NCBI GenBank assembly: GCA_033239005.1 | Contig: BSQZ01000039.1 | Coordinates: forward strand, 3,364,816 to 3,428,815 | Length of the DNA stretch: 64,000 bases | Source of the DNA: Lamellibrachia satsuma | Lineage: Eukaryota > Annelida > Polychaeta > Sabellida > Siboglinidae | Direction: 5' to 3' | In this document: positions 24,761 to 36,664 of the stretch, piece by piece | Position numbering within the stretch: position 1 is the stretch's first letter | How the letters are laid out: each line of letters starts with the position of its first letter | The notes under the pieces: generated by a model | What the model was told of the DNA's origin: nothing | Seen by the model: only the letters and a program-made list of their open reading frames with translations | Databases searched by the model: none | Position numbers and translations under genes: made by a program

Positions 24761-25304
24761 ATCGACGACCGGTATCGGTGCCAGCCTCACGCCGGACTAC
24801 AAGGAAATGGAGGAGAGCAACAGCATATAAAACATGGAAAAAAATGAAGCATTATAAAACAGGGAACTATGTAGAAATAAATTTTAAAAAAGGCTTAACA
24901 GTAGAAATGAGTGCTGACATGAAATTTTCATAGCAGTTTGATATTGCGGCTTCAATCGACTATCAAATGAGGATAAATATAACATATATGGAGACCAACC
25001 TGATTACATACCTATGCAAATTAGCAGTTTATTTTTCTCAAGTAAACAAAAAAGCAGGAGGCAAATGCGGAAGCTTTGTTTACTCGAGCAATGGTCGTCT
25101 CTATCTCTAACGCAATAATATATGGACCAGGACATATTCGGCTCAGACATTATTAATTGCACGGAAGGAAGGCAGATGTCAGGTGATGAGGGAGTTGGTG
25201 TCATTGGCTAGGTTTTGCTCAGCGATTTATCATCGGCATATTGTTAATAATGCTGTTGATAGTTTAAATGTATATCTTGTATGGACTTTTACTTATTGTG
25301 ACCT

Positions 25305-25380
25305 GGAATTGTGTGCGTGCATATATGCGTGCGTGTGTGTTTGTGCGTGTATGTGTCTGCGTGCGTGCGTGCATGCGTGT
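25305..25380. repeat. GTGC-type microsatellite
   Basis: Degenerate gtgcgtgc and gtgtgt alternation. From 24765 to 25600 there is otherwise nothing recognisable. Confidence 0.8.
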
Positions 25381-25602
25381 GTGAATTTAGTTTCAACTAT
25401 CACTAATCAGCACATAAACGTAAGCATGTGCATGCCTAGCAGCACACCTGTATTAGCACAACACGACCTTTCTGTATGCTTCATATGCTTGCCGCTGACC
25501 TTTCAGCAACTGTACGAATGAGCGTTGCATCGTCACACGTGGCTGCATGGATCGGAACTGCCATTGGATTGGTCTTTCAGCAGCTGAAATTGCATGACCT
25601 TT

Positions 25603-25611
25603 ATCGCGAAG
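25603..25611. repeat. Target-site duplication, left copy
   Basis: atcgcgaag, repeated exactly at 28861-28869, flanks the RTE-like element. Confidence 0.75.
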
Positions 25612-28600
25612 GGGTGTAAGGGGTGTTTATGCGCTCAACCGTAAAGACACTCAAGTCAACCTCACCTCCCCATGGTGCACCCTGGTAACCAGTACATTGT
25701 GCTGGGCAAACGAGGCTATGGCTAAGGGAAGGAAAACCCCGAAAATAGACCTACTGCGGAGGGCCAACAACCCTCCCAGCTCAAATGATGTTACAGAAAC
25801 CAGAAGTGAATTTCAAAAGCCAGCTTGTACTGAAAATGGCTACAGGAAGGCGACGGCCCTGATACCAGCGAATGATGACATCATTTATTTGGACAGTATG
25901 ACGCTTCCGGATCAAAGCCAAACGGAAGTTCGGAGGCTGACAACGTCGTTAACCTAGCCAAAAGTTAGTGTAAATATAGAATGTTGGAATGTGAGAACGT
26001 TGTACGCTACAGGGAAATCAGCCCAGCTTGCAAGAGAAATGGATAAATATAAAATAGATGTCATGGGCATTAGTGAATGCAGATGGATGGGACAAGGAAA
26101 AGTCAAGATGAACACCGGAGAGAGCGTAATTTTTTCAGGGAGAGAAGACAACATACATAGACACGGAGTGGCAATAATGATGACGAAGAAAGCAGAACAA
26201 GCATTGCTGGAATGGAAACCTATCAGCGATATAACTATTTATGCTAGATTCTTCTCCAGGTATGTAAATCTATCGATCATACAAGTTTAAGCACCAACAA
26301 AAGAAACCAACGTCGAAGATAAAGACAATTTCTACGAACAGCTCCAGATAGTTATGGACAGTGTTCATAAGCATGGCATACTCTTAGTAATGAGGGATTT
26401 AAATGCCAAAGTTGGAGAAGACAACGAAGGATATGAAAACAGAATAGGAAGCCATGGAGTAGGTGAAAGAAATGACAATGGAGAAAGACATGTTGACTTC
26501 TGCAGACTCAATAACCTCGTGGTAACAGGTACCATTTTCCCACATAAACTGATACTTAAACAGACATGAACATCTCCAGGAGGAAAGACAAAGAATCAAA
26601 TAGACCATGTGTTAGTGAGCAGGAAACACCGGACATCAGTAATGGACACTAGGGCCATGAGTGGAGCCGACATTGCGAGCGACCACCAATTAGTGCGATC
26701 AAAAATCAAACTGAAACTAAAGAGAAGACAAAAGAACAAGGCGATCTGAAAGAAATTTGATATAATTAAGTTACATCAACCAGCTATTAAAGCCCAATTC
26801 TCACTGAAGTTGCGCAACAAATATGATATACTAAAAGACTACGACGAAACAGACGACGAAGAAGTTGAGAAACAATGGCAAGACTTTGAGGATGCATACA
26901 AAGCAGTACTGGGGTACAAAAAGAAAGGGCAAAAACCATGGATCAGCAAAGGGTCGTGGGAGTTAGTAGAAGAGAGAAAAAGACTGAAAAACAACATCGA
27001 GCAGACAAAGTCAGATATGATTAAGCAGAATTACATGGATAAATATAGGTGTAAAGAAAAAAGAAGTGAAGAAAAGCATGAGGCAAGACAAGAGGAAGTG
27101 GGTTGACCACCTTGCCATGGAAGCAGAGCAAGCAGCACAAAATGGAAGAATGAAAGAAGTGTATGATATTACAAAAACCCTCAGTAATGACAAACGTAAG
27201 ACAACAAATGCAGTGAAAGAACACTTTGAGGAAATATTTAAAAGAGGAAATATTTAAAAGACCTATACCTGATGACCCTGTAACAGATGTGGAGATAGAT
27301 CCGATCACAAATGAAATCAGCACTGACCAAATAACAAAAGCAGAAATTAGAATAGCGCTAAGCAAGATGAAAAACGGGAAAGCAGGGGGCAAGGACGAAA
27401 TTACAGCAGAATTATTAAAAGCAGATATGAATACAACAGAGAAATGGCTTGTCAAATTATTCAGAACATTTTGGGAGCAAGAGAAAGTGCCAAAACCGTG
27501 GAAGCAGGGACTGATCGTTAAAATACCGAAAAAGGTGACCTCACAGAGTGCGGGAATTGGAGAGGAATTACTTTGACATCTCTTCCTAGTAAAGTATTCG
27601 GAAGAGTACTCATTGACAGAATAAGAGATGGAGTTAACAGCAAGTCGAGAGACGAATATGCAGGTTTCAGAAGTGGTAGAGGCACAGTAGAACAGATATT
27701 TATTTTACGAAATATTATAGAACAGGTAGTGGAATGGCAGGCAACTCTATACATCACGTTTTTGGACTTTGAAAAAGCATTTGACTCAGTGCACCGAGAG
27801 AGTCTATGGAAAATTATGGAGAGCTATGGAATTCCATGCAAGATAATCCACATGGTACATATGTTATACGAAGATAGTGAATGTGCAGTGTTAGACGAAG
27901 GTGAGGAATCTGAGTGGTTCAAAGTCAAAACTGGAGTTAAACAAGGAGATGTAAAGTCTGCATTTATCTTCCTGATAGTAGTAGACTGGATAATGAGAAA
28001 CACGACAGCAGGAAACAAAACAGGGATAAGATGGAACTTCACGTCAAAACTAGAGGACCTGGACTTTGCCGACGACATAGCACTCATGTCATCATGCTAC
28101 ACACACATGCACACAAAGACAGGACAACTGAATCAATTTGCAGAAAGGACAGGACTAAGAATAAATAAAAAGAAAACTGACATATTGAGGATAAAAAGCA
28201 AGTGCGAAAACAGAATACTAATCGATGATCAAGAGCTAAAGGAAGTTGACAAGTATAACTACCTCGGTGCGAATGTTAGTAAGCAAGGAGGAGGCGGCGA
28301 TGACATTGTTAACAGAATTCGTAAAGCTAGGGTATCCTTCATGAAACTAAAGCAGATATGGATTTCAAATATATACACATTGAGATGTAAATTGAGGCTT
28401 TTTAACACACTTGTTAAACCAGTATTGATGTATGGAAGTGACACATGGACAATTAACGAAGGAGACAACAGAAAGTTAGATACATTTTTTTTAACTGCTT
28501 AAGACGAATCCTACAAATTCGATGGCCATACGTTGTATCAAATCAAGATATTCTGGCAAAAACAAAATTGAAGACAATCAGCACTGAGGTCAAGTTAAGA

Positions 28601-28860
28601 AGATGGAAGTGGGTTGGACATATCCTACGAATGGACAAGAACAGCAAATGTGAGACTGCATTGACATGGACGCCTGAAGGTAGAAGAAAGGTTTGTCGAC
28701 CAAAACAACGTGGCGATCAACTATTGAAAATGAAAGACGCATACTGTGGTGGAACAGCTGGAACGAACCCAGACGTGTAGCAGCTGACAGAGCGAGCTGG
28801 AGGAGATTCACTTCGGCCTTATGGGCCACTGGGCCCGAAGAGGATAGGTGAGGTGAGGTC
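25612..28860 (+). mobile_element. Apparently full-length RTE-like non-LTR retrotransposon (copy D), inactive
   Basis: 3249 bp between 9-bp target duplications. The order is a 5' leader; an endonuclease domain (25980-26710) with KIDVMGISECRWMG, MRDLNAKVG and SDHQLV; a linker; and a reverse transcriptase (27330-28500) with KNGKAGGKDEI, LDFEKAFDSVHRES, GVKQGDV and LDFADDIALM, then VKPVLMYGSDTW. The 3' end reads ggccttatgggccactgggc and a GGTGA-rich tail. The single long frame is broken by stops (for example TAA at 26288-26290) and frameshifts near 26570, 27105, 27255, 27545 and 28500. In the endonuclease the usual GDxNAK block reads RDLNAK. The length and the lack of an LTR or poly(A) fit the RTE group; the clade is my inference. 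Confidence 0.8.
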
Positions 28861-28869
28861 ATCGCGAAG
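28861..28869. repeat. Target-site duplication, right copy
   Basis: atcgcgaag, identical to 25603-25611. Confidence 0.75.
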
Positions 28870-29051
28870 TACTATTGATAACTGCCCACTCATGATTAAA
28901 CCTACAACCCTTTGCATATTCAAACGGTCGTGTAATTTAAAATGTACAATGCACATATTTATGTTCTACTTGTGATACGTCACTGTTTCTAGTGTGGAAT
29001 GTAGATTAATGTGGTGTGTGTTTTTGCAGATGTACTTTTTGTTTGCGATGC

Positions 29052-29219
29052 GCTACACTGTCGTTACACTGTCGTTACACTGTCGTTACACTATCGTTAC
29101 ACTGTCGTTACACTATCGCTACACTGTCGTTACACTGTCGTTACACTGTCGTTACACTATCGTTACACTGTCGTTACACTGTCGTTACACTGTCGTTACA
29201 CTATCGTTACACTGTCGTT
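29052..29219. repeat. 11-bp minisatellite, about 15 units
   Basis: The unit actgtcgttac (sometimes actatcgttac or actatcgctac) is repeated head to tail. All three plus frames stay open and give an 11-residue repeat, which explains the open frames here. I regard it as non-coding. From 29220 to 30270 nothing is recognised. Confidence 0.95.
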
Positions 29220-30329
29220 TCCGTACAATGTTTCACGAAGCAGCATGCATGTGATACGTTTCCTGCACGGTGTATATCAAACATTTGCACATATAGGCCT
29301 ATATCAGTTAGTTTCTGCTTGCACAGTACCCCTGTTGTAAATATGATACACATATGTTCACGTACGGTGGCCTTTCTAGATGCTATCTACATGTCCAAAA
29401 TGGCCAAGACACTCAGGATTTTTCACATGGTCTACATGAACATTATTTACTGCGTCATTTCGTGTATTTTATCTGCTACAGGGTTTACTAGCATTGTCTG
29501 CAGAGTGAATGTTCATGTGTGGAGATTATGTGTTTGTAACGTATGTATGCCAAACACTGCATTCGGAGCGGTAGCTGATTGTGGTGAAATAGTGGGTAAT
29601 TGGAACTTATAATTATAATGTTGAGATGCCGTCTACTGATAACGCAGCGGTGGGAGAAGCTCCTGAATTTACTGCAAGTGATCAGTATGTGCCTAGTACT
29701 ACCTCGTTGGTCATATATTTAAATCGGATGATTCTGATATTGGGGATAACAACCTTAGCTTAGGGAATTTGATTATGGAAACTGTAAGTTCCCTTGTGTT
29801 TTTTTTACATCACCCAATTTGCTGCTTGAAAGTAGATGTTGAAAGTGTATGAGATAAGTGTGCTGAAACAAAGCAGAGTCGATCATTTCAAAAGTGTATG
29901 TGTTATAGACCCCATGTCGTGTTGTGGCATGTTGCTAGATAAAGAACAAAAACAGGAAAAGTTATTCAAACTAGATTGCAAGAAATACAGCGAATGCAAC
30001 ATACAAACATAGAGATACATTTGTGGTAAGTTGCAGGAGAGATAAAAATATGTACTTCCTAAATGTGTCTGAAGAAACCTAAATTAACGGTGGTGTGAAA
30101 CTCTTTGCATTTTTCTTTGAAACTGGGCTGGGCTGCAACATATGTGTCATCAATGATCTATTAAACTTTTGTGTAATTTGAATTACTTCAGATTTGAATA
30201 TGCCCCCTTGTTCTATCTAATTCGTTGTAGCTATCAATGTCAGTGACAATTAATTGCAAAGTAAAATCGTGTTTTGACACTCGCACAAATTGACATAAAA
30301 AGTCAACATGGTGGATGTGCCATTTGGGA

Positions 30330-30675
30330 ACGAACTGGTTCAGTATTGTGCAGTTACCGACAAAGAGACCCTAGTGCACTGTTGATGTTGTGCTATGTGT
30401 GCATTATAACAACGTTTCTGTATCGATGGCGAAGAGATGGGTGCCACCAACCAATAATCCTAATGACATATATGAATGGAAGTGAAAATCAGCAGGTTTC
30501 GACAATAACTCGGTTATTTGAGACACACACCAACAGAACCTATGGTCTGACATTGAGGTGGCTCAGAGACGAGCGGGAAGACGAATGTTTCACGATTTCA
30601 ATGGAAGAACAAGCGCCTCTACCATCGTTGTCAGACTTAAGCTGCAAAATTCTCAAGGACTGCGTACTGCACTAA
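30330..30675 (+). other. Unidentified open frame, possible terminal exon
   Basis: A plus-strand frame ends at TAA 30673-30675. Its last part is polar and protein-like: YGLTLRWLRDEREDECFTIS followed by PLPSLSDLSCKILKDCVLH. The ending has a faint likeness to a SOCS-box (a leucine-spaced LPSLxxLxxxxL pattern). A possible acceptor (attgtgcag) lies near 30345-30353. No ATG start is evident; the first codon of the open frame is TTG. The identity is unknown and may be chance. Confidence 0.2.
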
Positions 30676-30988
30676 ATAGGAATGTATCTTTACAATATTG
30701 CTAAAGAAGAAGAAAAACTATTTATCTTAGCCACTTCCACGACTTTTATGTCCTCAACGGGATTCTCTGAAGGCTGGATTAGTTACTTTTACAATGTTCC
30801 AGCTCCAATGTTCGAAGCTAAAGGTTTGGTCAAAACATTGTTTATGTTAATTATTATAATACTATGAAGACAGACAGGCGGCAGATATGCAGCACTAGTC
30901 AGACAACCCTTCTGGTCAAGGGAAAGAACCTATTACATTAAGTGAATGCTTAAAAGAGAGAGAGAGCGAACTATGATTACTCGTAATT

Positions 30989-32065
30989 CTACCTTGTCTC
31001 GCGACAGATTTTGTCCATGAGCAGTAAGAGCGCAAGTTCTCCCACGTCACCCTCCAAAGTGGTCGGTTGGCTTCGACGCAACTTGAAACAGAGGTAGTGT
31101 CCAGTGCAGACGGCTCTTCTCTCCCAAGGCAAGACGACACTGTACTCGTCAAATAGGTCAACGCCCACCGGAAGAAGTATCTCTTGAAGTTGATGGACGA
31201 ACTCCGACAGCGCGCAACAGTTGCGACTGCAGCGGCGTTACTGCGGCTGGTAGTCGGCAACAGGAGGTGACGTCACGACGAACACTTTAAACCCGATCTG
31301 CTCACTTCGACGTTTGAGTTGCGCGACGACATTGCCGTACGAGTCGACCATTTGATCTAAAGTCAGTGGCAGCCCAATGCGAGCCATATCGTGAGCGCCT
31401 GTTTGTACTATTCCCACGTCGTTTCGGTTGAGTTTGTTTCGGCCAAGTTCATCGTTTTGAAGCATTTCAAAATGGCTGCTGTACGACTTCCACACAAAAT
31501 AATTTTTTCCTACAGACAACAAATGGTGAACCGACTTCAAATCCGCAGGCAACTTACAATTACATTAAATTACATTTCCAAATCAAATAGTCAGCCTTAA
31601 AGCGCATGTGCGATGACCCAATCATTATTAACTTCTCGAACTTTTTCGCACATGCGCATAATGCTGACTCGTTCATCGGTTGGTACTTCTTGTGTGGTCG
31701 CTTCTTTACCACAACATAGTTGTCCGTTGTTCTTTTCCATAAACTAGAGGACAAATCGAGACACGAACGGTCGCGATGCCAATACATTATCTGTGTAATG
31801 TGTCTTAAACTCGCAAACAATATCCCGCCATATCACGTGGTGCATAGTATGACTGCATGAAATGTATACCGTGAAGTTCGCGTGTTGCAGCCGAACTGTA
31901 ATGTTCATGCGTGGCTGGACGCCCATTGTCGTATACAACAGGATGTAAGTGTCATTGAAAAAGTCCCAAAACGAACACATCTGCCGAACTGTTGATTCGA
32001 CTGTCTCGCTCAATGCGTAAAAACAGCTGCCGCCGGAAGTTCTATTCATCCTGTAATGTGCCTCG
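30989..32065 (-). pseudogene. NXPE-like pseudogene (copy 3)
   Basis: Minus-strand homology runs from NRTSGGSCFYALSE (near 32035), CSFWDFFNDTY and NITVRLQHANFTVY, through MIGSSHMRFKADYLIW (31590-31635), VGIVQTGAHDMARIGLP (31370-31420) and VFVVTSPPV, to a final TAG at 30989-30991. Lesions visible against copies 2 and 4: a frameshift between 31744 and 31820; a 13-base insertion in 31554-31577 that looks like local duplication of a tgtaat motif; and a Tyr codon changed to TAA just after VADYQPQ (near 31240). After the stop the frame continues intact through VDLFDEYSVVL and VCTGHYLCF, so that lesion is young. The N-terminal anchor is missing; the copy starts inside the filamin-like domain next to dispersed repeat R1. 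Confidence 0.85.
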
Positions 32066-32440
32066 CAAGATGTCGGCAATGTATGTTGTTTGCTACCACT
32101 AGCGTCATCTAGCGGATTATTTATTATTTTTTTTTTAAATACTAGTACCTCTATAATTCTCAAAGTGGCGACACCGTAGGTGGCAACGCAGTGACATGTT
32201 CTAGAGTAAACGTATGCGACCTGTCTTAGATATAGCAAAAAAGCACAGCCTTCACACGAAACTGCTACCCTTAGAGCCACTAACGTTTTTCGCTGTCATT
32301 AGTGTTTTCCTGTGCCACTGGTGTTTTCCGCTGCCACTGGCGTTTTCCGCTGCCACTTCTAGTTGCCCATGTCACTAAATAACTTCAGAAGACGGCTTCT
32401 TGTAGTAGGGTATACTAGCGTGTGAAATTACAAAAAAATT
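32066..32440. repeat. Dispersed repeat R1 (copy at NXPE copy 3)
   Basis: Contains ccactagcgtcatctagcgg and gtatgcgacctgtcttagat, shared with 52550-52790 beside NXPE copy 4 and, more diverged, with 34850-35215. A short internal repeat gtgccactggtgttttccgc occurs at about 32310-32360. Confidence 0.8.
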
Positions 32441-32470
32441 GTAAAAGTAAGTGGCACCGGCTTCCACAGG

Positions 32471-32804
32471 CAAAAAACCATTGCAGAAACAGGCATCGGA
32501 GATGCCGTCACACGAAATGGCTACCTACCCAGCCAGCACGCCGTCATCGGCCCGAGGGCGGATATCAGCGGCTGGCTGGCGGCAGTGCTCGGCATGCGCT
32601 TGTCGATCACAGCCCGCTTCCCAGCAGCAGATGCGGCGTTAGCACTCGCAGGAAGTGATTTATCTGTACTCCGACCGAGGGAGGCCCGAGCACTGATTTC
32701 TGACGCGCGCCGTATACCTTTGATTTATTACTTGTATTACATTTCGCATGTGGTGTAGGGGAATGTTTCCGGCGCGATGACGCACCATGCTAGAAGCGAA
32801 ATAA
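32471..32804 (+). other. Candidate GC-rich terminal exon with poly(A) signal
   Basis: A GC- and CpG-rich island in AT-rich surroundings. Possible acceptors are ttccacag (to 32470) and ccattgcag. One frame is open from about 32427 to TAG at 32756-32758 and reads GYLPSQHAVIGPRADISGWL, later ADAALALAGSDLSVLRP. AATAAA follows about 40 bases later (near 32799). There is no start codon and I do not recognise the protein. A second frame is also open (ending QQQMRR), so coding status is uncertain; a promoter-associated CpG island is an alternative. Confidence 0.3.
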
Positions 32805-34849
32805 AATTAAGAGAAACTAAAATTCGTATGAACCGTGTTGTTATTCTTACAAAAAATTAACAAGCCGCGACAATTACGTTTGTAAGCTCCAGATGCTTAA
32901 ACTATTCACTGAACATTATTATTGTTAAAAATAACCTTTACTGCGAGTCTACCCGGGCCCATGCCGCCATATTTGAAGTCCGCTATTTTACCGTTATATT
33001 TTTATATGCGACTGGCGCGCCGCAAGACAAGGTACCTGTTCACAAATTCCTTTGTGAATCTTTGGCTGTATTTTGTACTATCCAATACATTGATTTTTAG
33101 CATTATATAAATTATTTTTGTTCGCAAAGCATACGAAAGTAGAACTAGGCACATCGTAATTTTAGGCGCCAAACTCAAACGGCAAAGCCAAAGGCCTTGA
33201 ACTGACATAGCCATGGGCATAGGCATAGTCTAGCCTTATCCTTAATTATTAGATCAATAATAGGTGAAGTCTGAAGATTAATTTATACTGGCTCAGTATG
33301 TACTGTCTGTTTATGTTTATTTCTTGCGAGTACTTTTGCAGAACAAACACATAATTATATACATACATGCATGCATGCATACATACATACATACATATAA
33401 TTATATTCTGTGAAATTTTCATTTCACTCTGCCATGTATCGGTTGCTTAATTCGTTCTCGATCAATATACTTGTTTTATAGTAGTAAAATGTTGTATACA
33501 TTGTAAAGTGTGGTGTACCATGATTGACCTGTTCCACAACAACATGGTATTTTACCGTGGCTTCCCTGTTTCAAAGCACCATCGTTTCTATGGTATATCA
33601 TGGTATTTTACCATGGTTTATCTGTTTCAAAACACCATGGGATTTCACACTTGGTATTGTTAACTTAATTGTTATGTTAATATTTCAGATGCTATCCGAA
33701 ACAATGACGTGACAACAAATGGCACAACCATGAGCATGACATAAAGCGAGTCATCCAGGAATGGTTCCGAACTGCCTGTCTCTGATCGGTATGGTGGTAG
33801 GAAGCACCGAATTGACCGATCATAGGCTAAGCAGGATGTGGCAGGAGTAAACAACTGAAGTGAATGTTTTTGAGTACATTCATTTAAGTACAAGTAAGAG
33901 ATGGTCAACGCTTATTTATTAAATATTATCGTATAATAAATTACACAAATCCATATACGAATACATATATCAACCTCAAAACATTTGTGATAAAATGTTA
34001 ACAATATATATATAACATAATATGCTTGTATTGAAAGTAATGACATGGTGCTTTGGTGACGTTGCACTGATCAGTTTAAAACAAATTCCAAGAGCATTGT
34101 TTATTTAAAAGAGAACCTGGAAAAATCATAGTAAAGTTATACTGTATAATCTGTATTCATAAATATACAGTTGAACAGTTAACTGGCAGTTTAAGTTTGA
34201 ATGTGCACATATATATTCATAGCAATGTCTAGGAAGGTTGCACAGTACATTGAAATTATATAGGTCGTTGTGTACATACTGAAGCCTTTCAAGAGAGTGA
34301 GTGTGGATTTTTACTGTGATTGGATTAGAGGTGTTATTGAATATTCAAGTGATGCTATCTGTAATGCGTTTGTTTGTCAGTTCAGTGTTTGTACTTTAAA
34401 TGTGGATATTCCACGACTTTTGTGCCATATGCATGCGCACCAGAATTATGTATTATGCTTACATTTTTTAGGTATTCAGGAAGGTTTCTGTTGACATATT
34501 AGTGATAACAGTTTAATTGTCATTTAAAGATATGTTTAACTTTTATTACGCAGTTTGACACTTTTTAGCAATGGATAGAAGTGTATGCATTATATACTGA
34601 CTGTTTGTTATCATTTTTGTCGCACACTTCTGTAGTTTTGTTATTATGTATACCTGTTACAATAGTTTATATGGAGAATGATTAGTGACTTAATGTTAAT
34701 AGGTTTAATAAAATACACTGTGGAAGGTATCTTATTAAAACTATTAACTACTTTTCGGAAAACAACGTCTCTAACGTTTACTAGCTATTTTGCTGATTAA
34801 AAATGTCAATTATTGCCCCTTGCGCGTGCACAACCATCCTGAAAGGGCG
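32805..34849. other. No gene recognised
   Basis: AT-rich. Contains a catg/cata microsatellite (33358-33400) and a roughly 66-bp near-duplication with atggtatttta followed by ccatgg or ccgtgg and tgtttcaaa (about 33543-33645). Confidence 0.4.
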
Positions 34850-35215
34850 AAATCTAGGGGAAACATGTGCGAGCTGTTTTAGACATAGCAAAATACACCG
34901 GTCTCATACAATGTCTCGAATTTGCTTAGAGCCACTTGTGGTTTTCGGTGCTACTGGCGGTTTTCGTTGACACTAGCGCTTGGACGTGACTTTTTTCTAT
35001 ATTTATATATTAAACATGTCTGTTATCACACAGCACGTGTGTCCAATGCGCATGCTCAACCACCAGCTTCCCGAAACGGCGACATATACGGGAAACGTAT
35101 GCGACCTGTTTTAGACGCAGCAAAAAAAGCGCCGACATGCCATCACACGAATTTGCTTCCATTAGACCAAAATTCCTCAAGCCGATTCTTATAGTAGGGT
35201 AAGCTAGCGTGTGAA
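34850..35215. repeat. Dispersed repeat R1, two diverged units
   Basis: The core gcgacctgttttagacgcag at 35100 matches gcgagctgttttagacatag at 34870 and the R1 copies at 32210 and 52680. The ending gggtaagctagcgtgtgaag matches gggtatactagcgtgtgaaa near 32408. Confidence 0.75.
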
Positions 35216-35326
35216 GTAACTTTCGTAAAACTGAATGCCGACATTCAGACAGTTATACAGGCGGGTAGACAGGTAGGTAATATATATATATATACATATA
35301 TACATACATACACACATACATGTATG

Positions 35327-36060
35327 TTTTAATAACACACAACTATAATATAAATAATAAAATAATTATTCTAAACACATACGGTCTGTTTCAGTGAAAT
35401 CGTAGAGCTGGTCTGTAAACTTAATTATAATTTAACTTTAAAAACATTCTTTTCATGTACTAACTCGATCAATTTTCCTGTCAAGCTGTGCCTCTATCGT
35501 CCGTATATGCAATAACTTCTTCCAAGTAGCTCCTCTAACTGACCAAACATGCAATAACTTCACCAATATTCCTTCCATGTAGCGTCTCTAGTGTGTATGT
35601 ACACACTAACGTGACCTACATTTCGTCCAATCATTGTCTCCAGCAACCCTATATGCACTAACTTGACCTTTCTTCCTTCTCAACAACTACCTCCTAGCGA
35701 TTAAATATGTGCTAACTCGACCTATGTTCCTTCCAAGCGGCGCCCTAGTGTGTACGTGTGTGCTAACTTGACCGACATTTCGTCGTGTCATTGTCCTAAC
35801 GACCACCTATGCACTAATTTGACCTATTTCCCTTCTTAACAACCACCTCCTAACGACCAAATATGCAATAACGTCAACAATATTTCTTCCAAGTAACGCC
35901 TCCAACCGACCAAATATGCAATAACTTCACCCATATTCCTTCCAAGTAGCGTCTTTAGTGTGTATGTATGAACTAACTTGACCTACATTTCGTCCAATCG
36001 TTGTCTCCGGCAACCCTATATGAACAAATTTGACCTATCTTCCTTCTCAACAACTACTTC
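35327..36060. repeat. Dispersed repeat R2 with internal degenerate tandem units
   Basis: The first 330 bases (acacatacggtctgtttcag, then tgtgcctctatcgtccgtat) match 55405-55690. Beyond that, phrases such as tatgcaataacttc, ttccttccaagtagc and ctaacttgacctac recur every 60-130 bases in rearranged order. No open frame of note. Confidence 0.8.
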
Positions 36061-36097
36061 CTAGCGATTAAGTGTGTGTGTATGTGTGTGGGGGGGG

Positions 36098-36124
36098 GCG
36101 TGCGTGCGTGCGTGCGTGTGTCCG

Positions 36125-36164
<40 letters not shown>

Positions 36165-36175
36165 TGTGTGTGTGT
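36098..36175. repeat. (CGTG)n microsatellite
   Basis: Nearly pure cgtg tetranucleotides after a short G run. The stretch 36176-36664 shows no gene. Confidence 0.97.
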
Positions 36176-36664
36176 CCGAAGTAGAGCCTCCAACCGACCA
36201 AACAGGTACAAACTTCACCCACACTCCTTCCGAATAGTCCATAAAGGCAGGGGTAGTAACCAGCTCATCATCATTGTCGCATTTCTGCGAATTGCTATTA
36301 TATGAACTATTTTCCTGGATATGGTGAGGTAAATGTTAGAGTGTATATAGACGGATGGCATAAACAAGTTATGCAATTGTATCCAAGTGTTGTGTGGGAG
36401 CCCACATTGGAAGTTTATTGTTAGGCGTGGGGCATGAACAGGTTACACAATAATTGTACCCATGTTGTTTTAGCTTTTTGCGTGGTACATTATAGTAAAA
36501 GGGGTATTAACATAATGGGACCGTCCGCAGATGTTTATTAATGTTGATTGGCTGACGCCGATCTTGTGATGTGGTGGGTATAAGACGCTAAGAAAAGTGT
36601 ATTCAGCAGAGGGGCCAGAACAAACAACTGCGACATTAGAGTTCCAACGATGATGTCCTGCAGG

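Noticed and set aside
29016..29612. Long overlapping plus-strand frames with an 11-residue repeat
   Set aside because: An 11-bp minisatellite without stops opens all three frames, so length is not evidence for coding.
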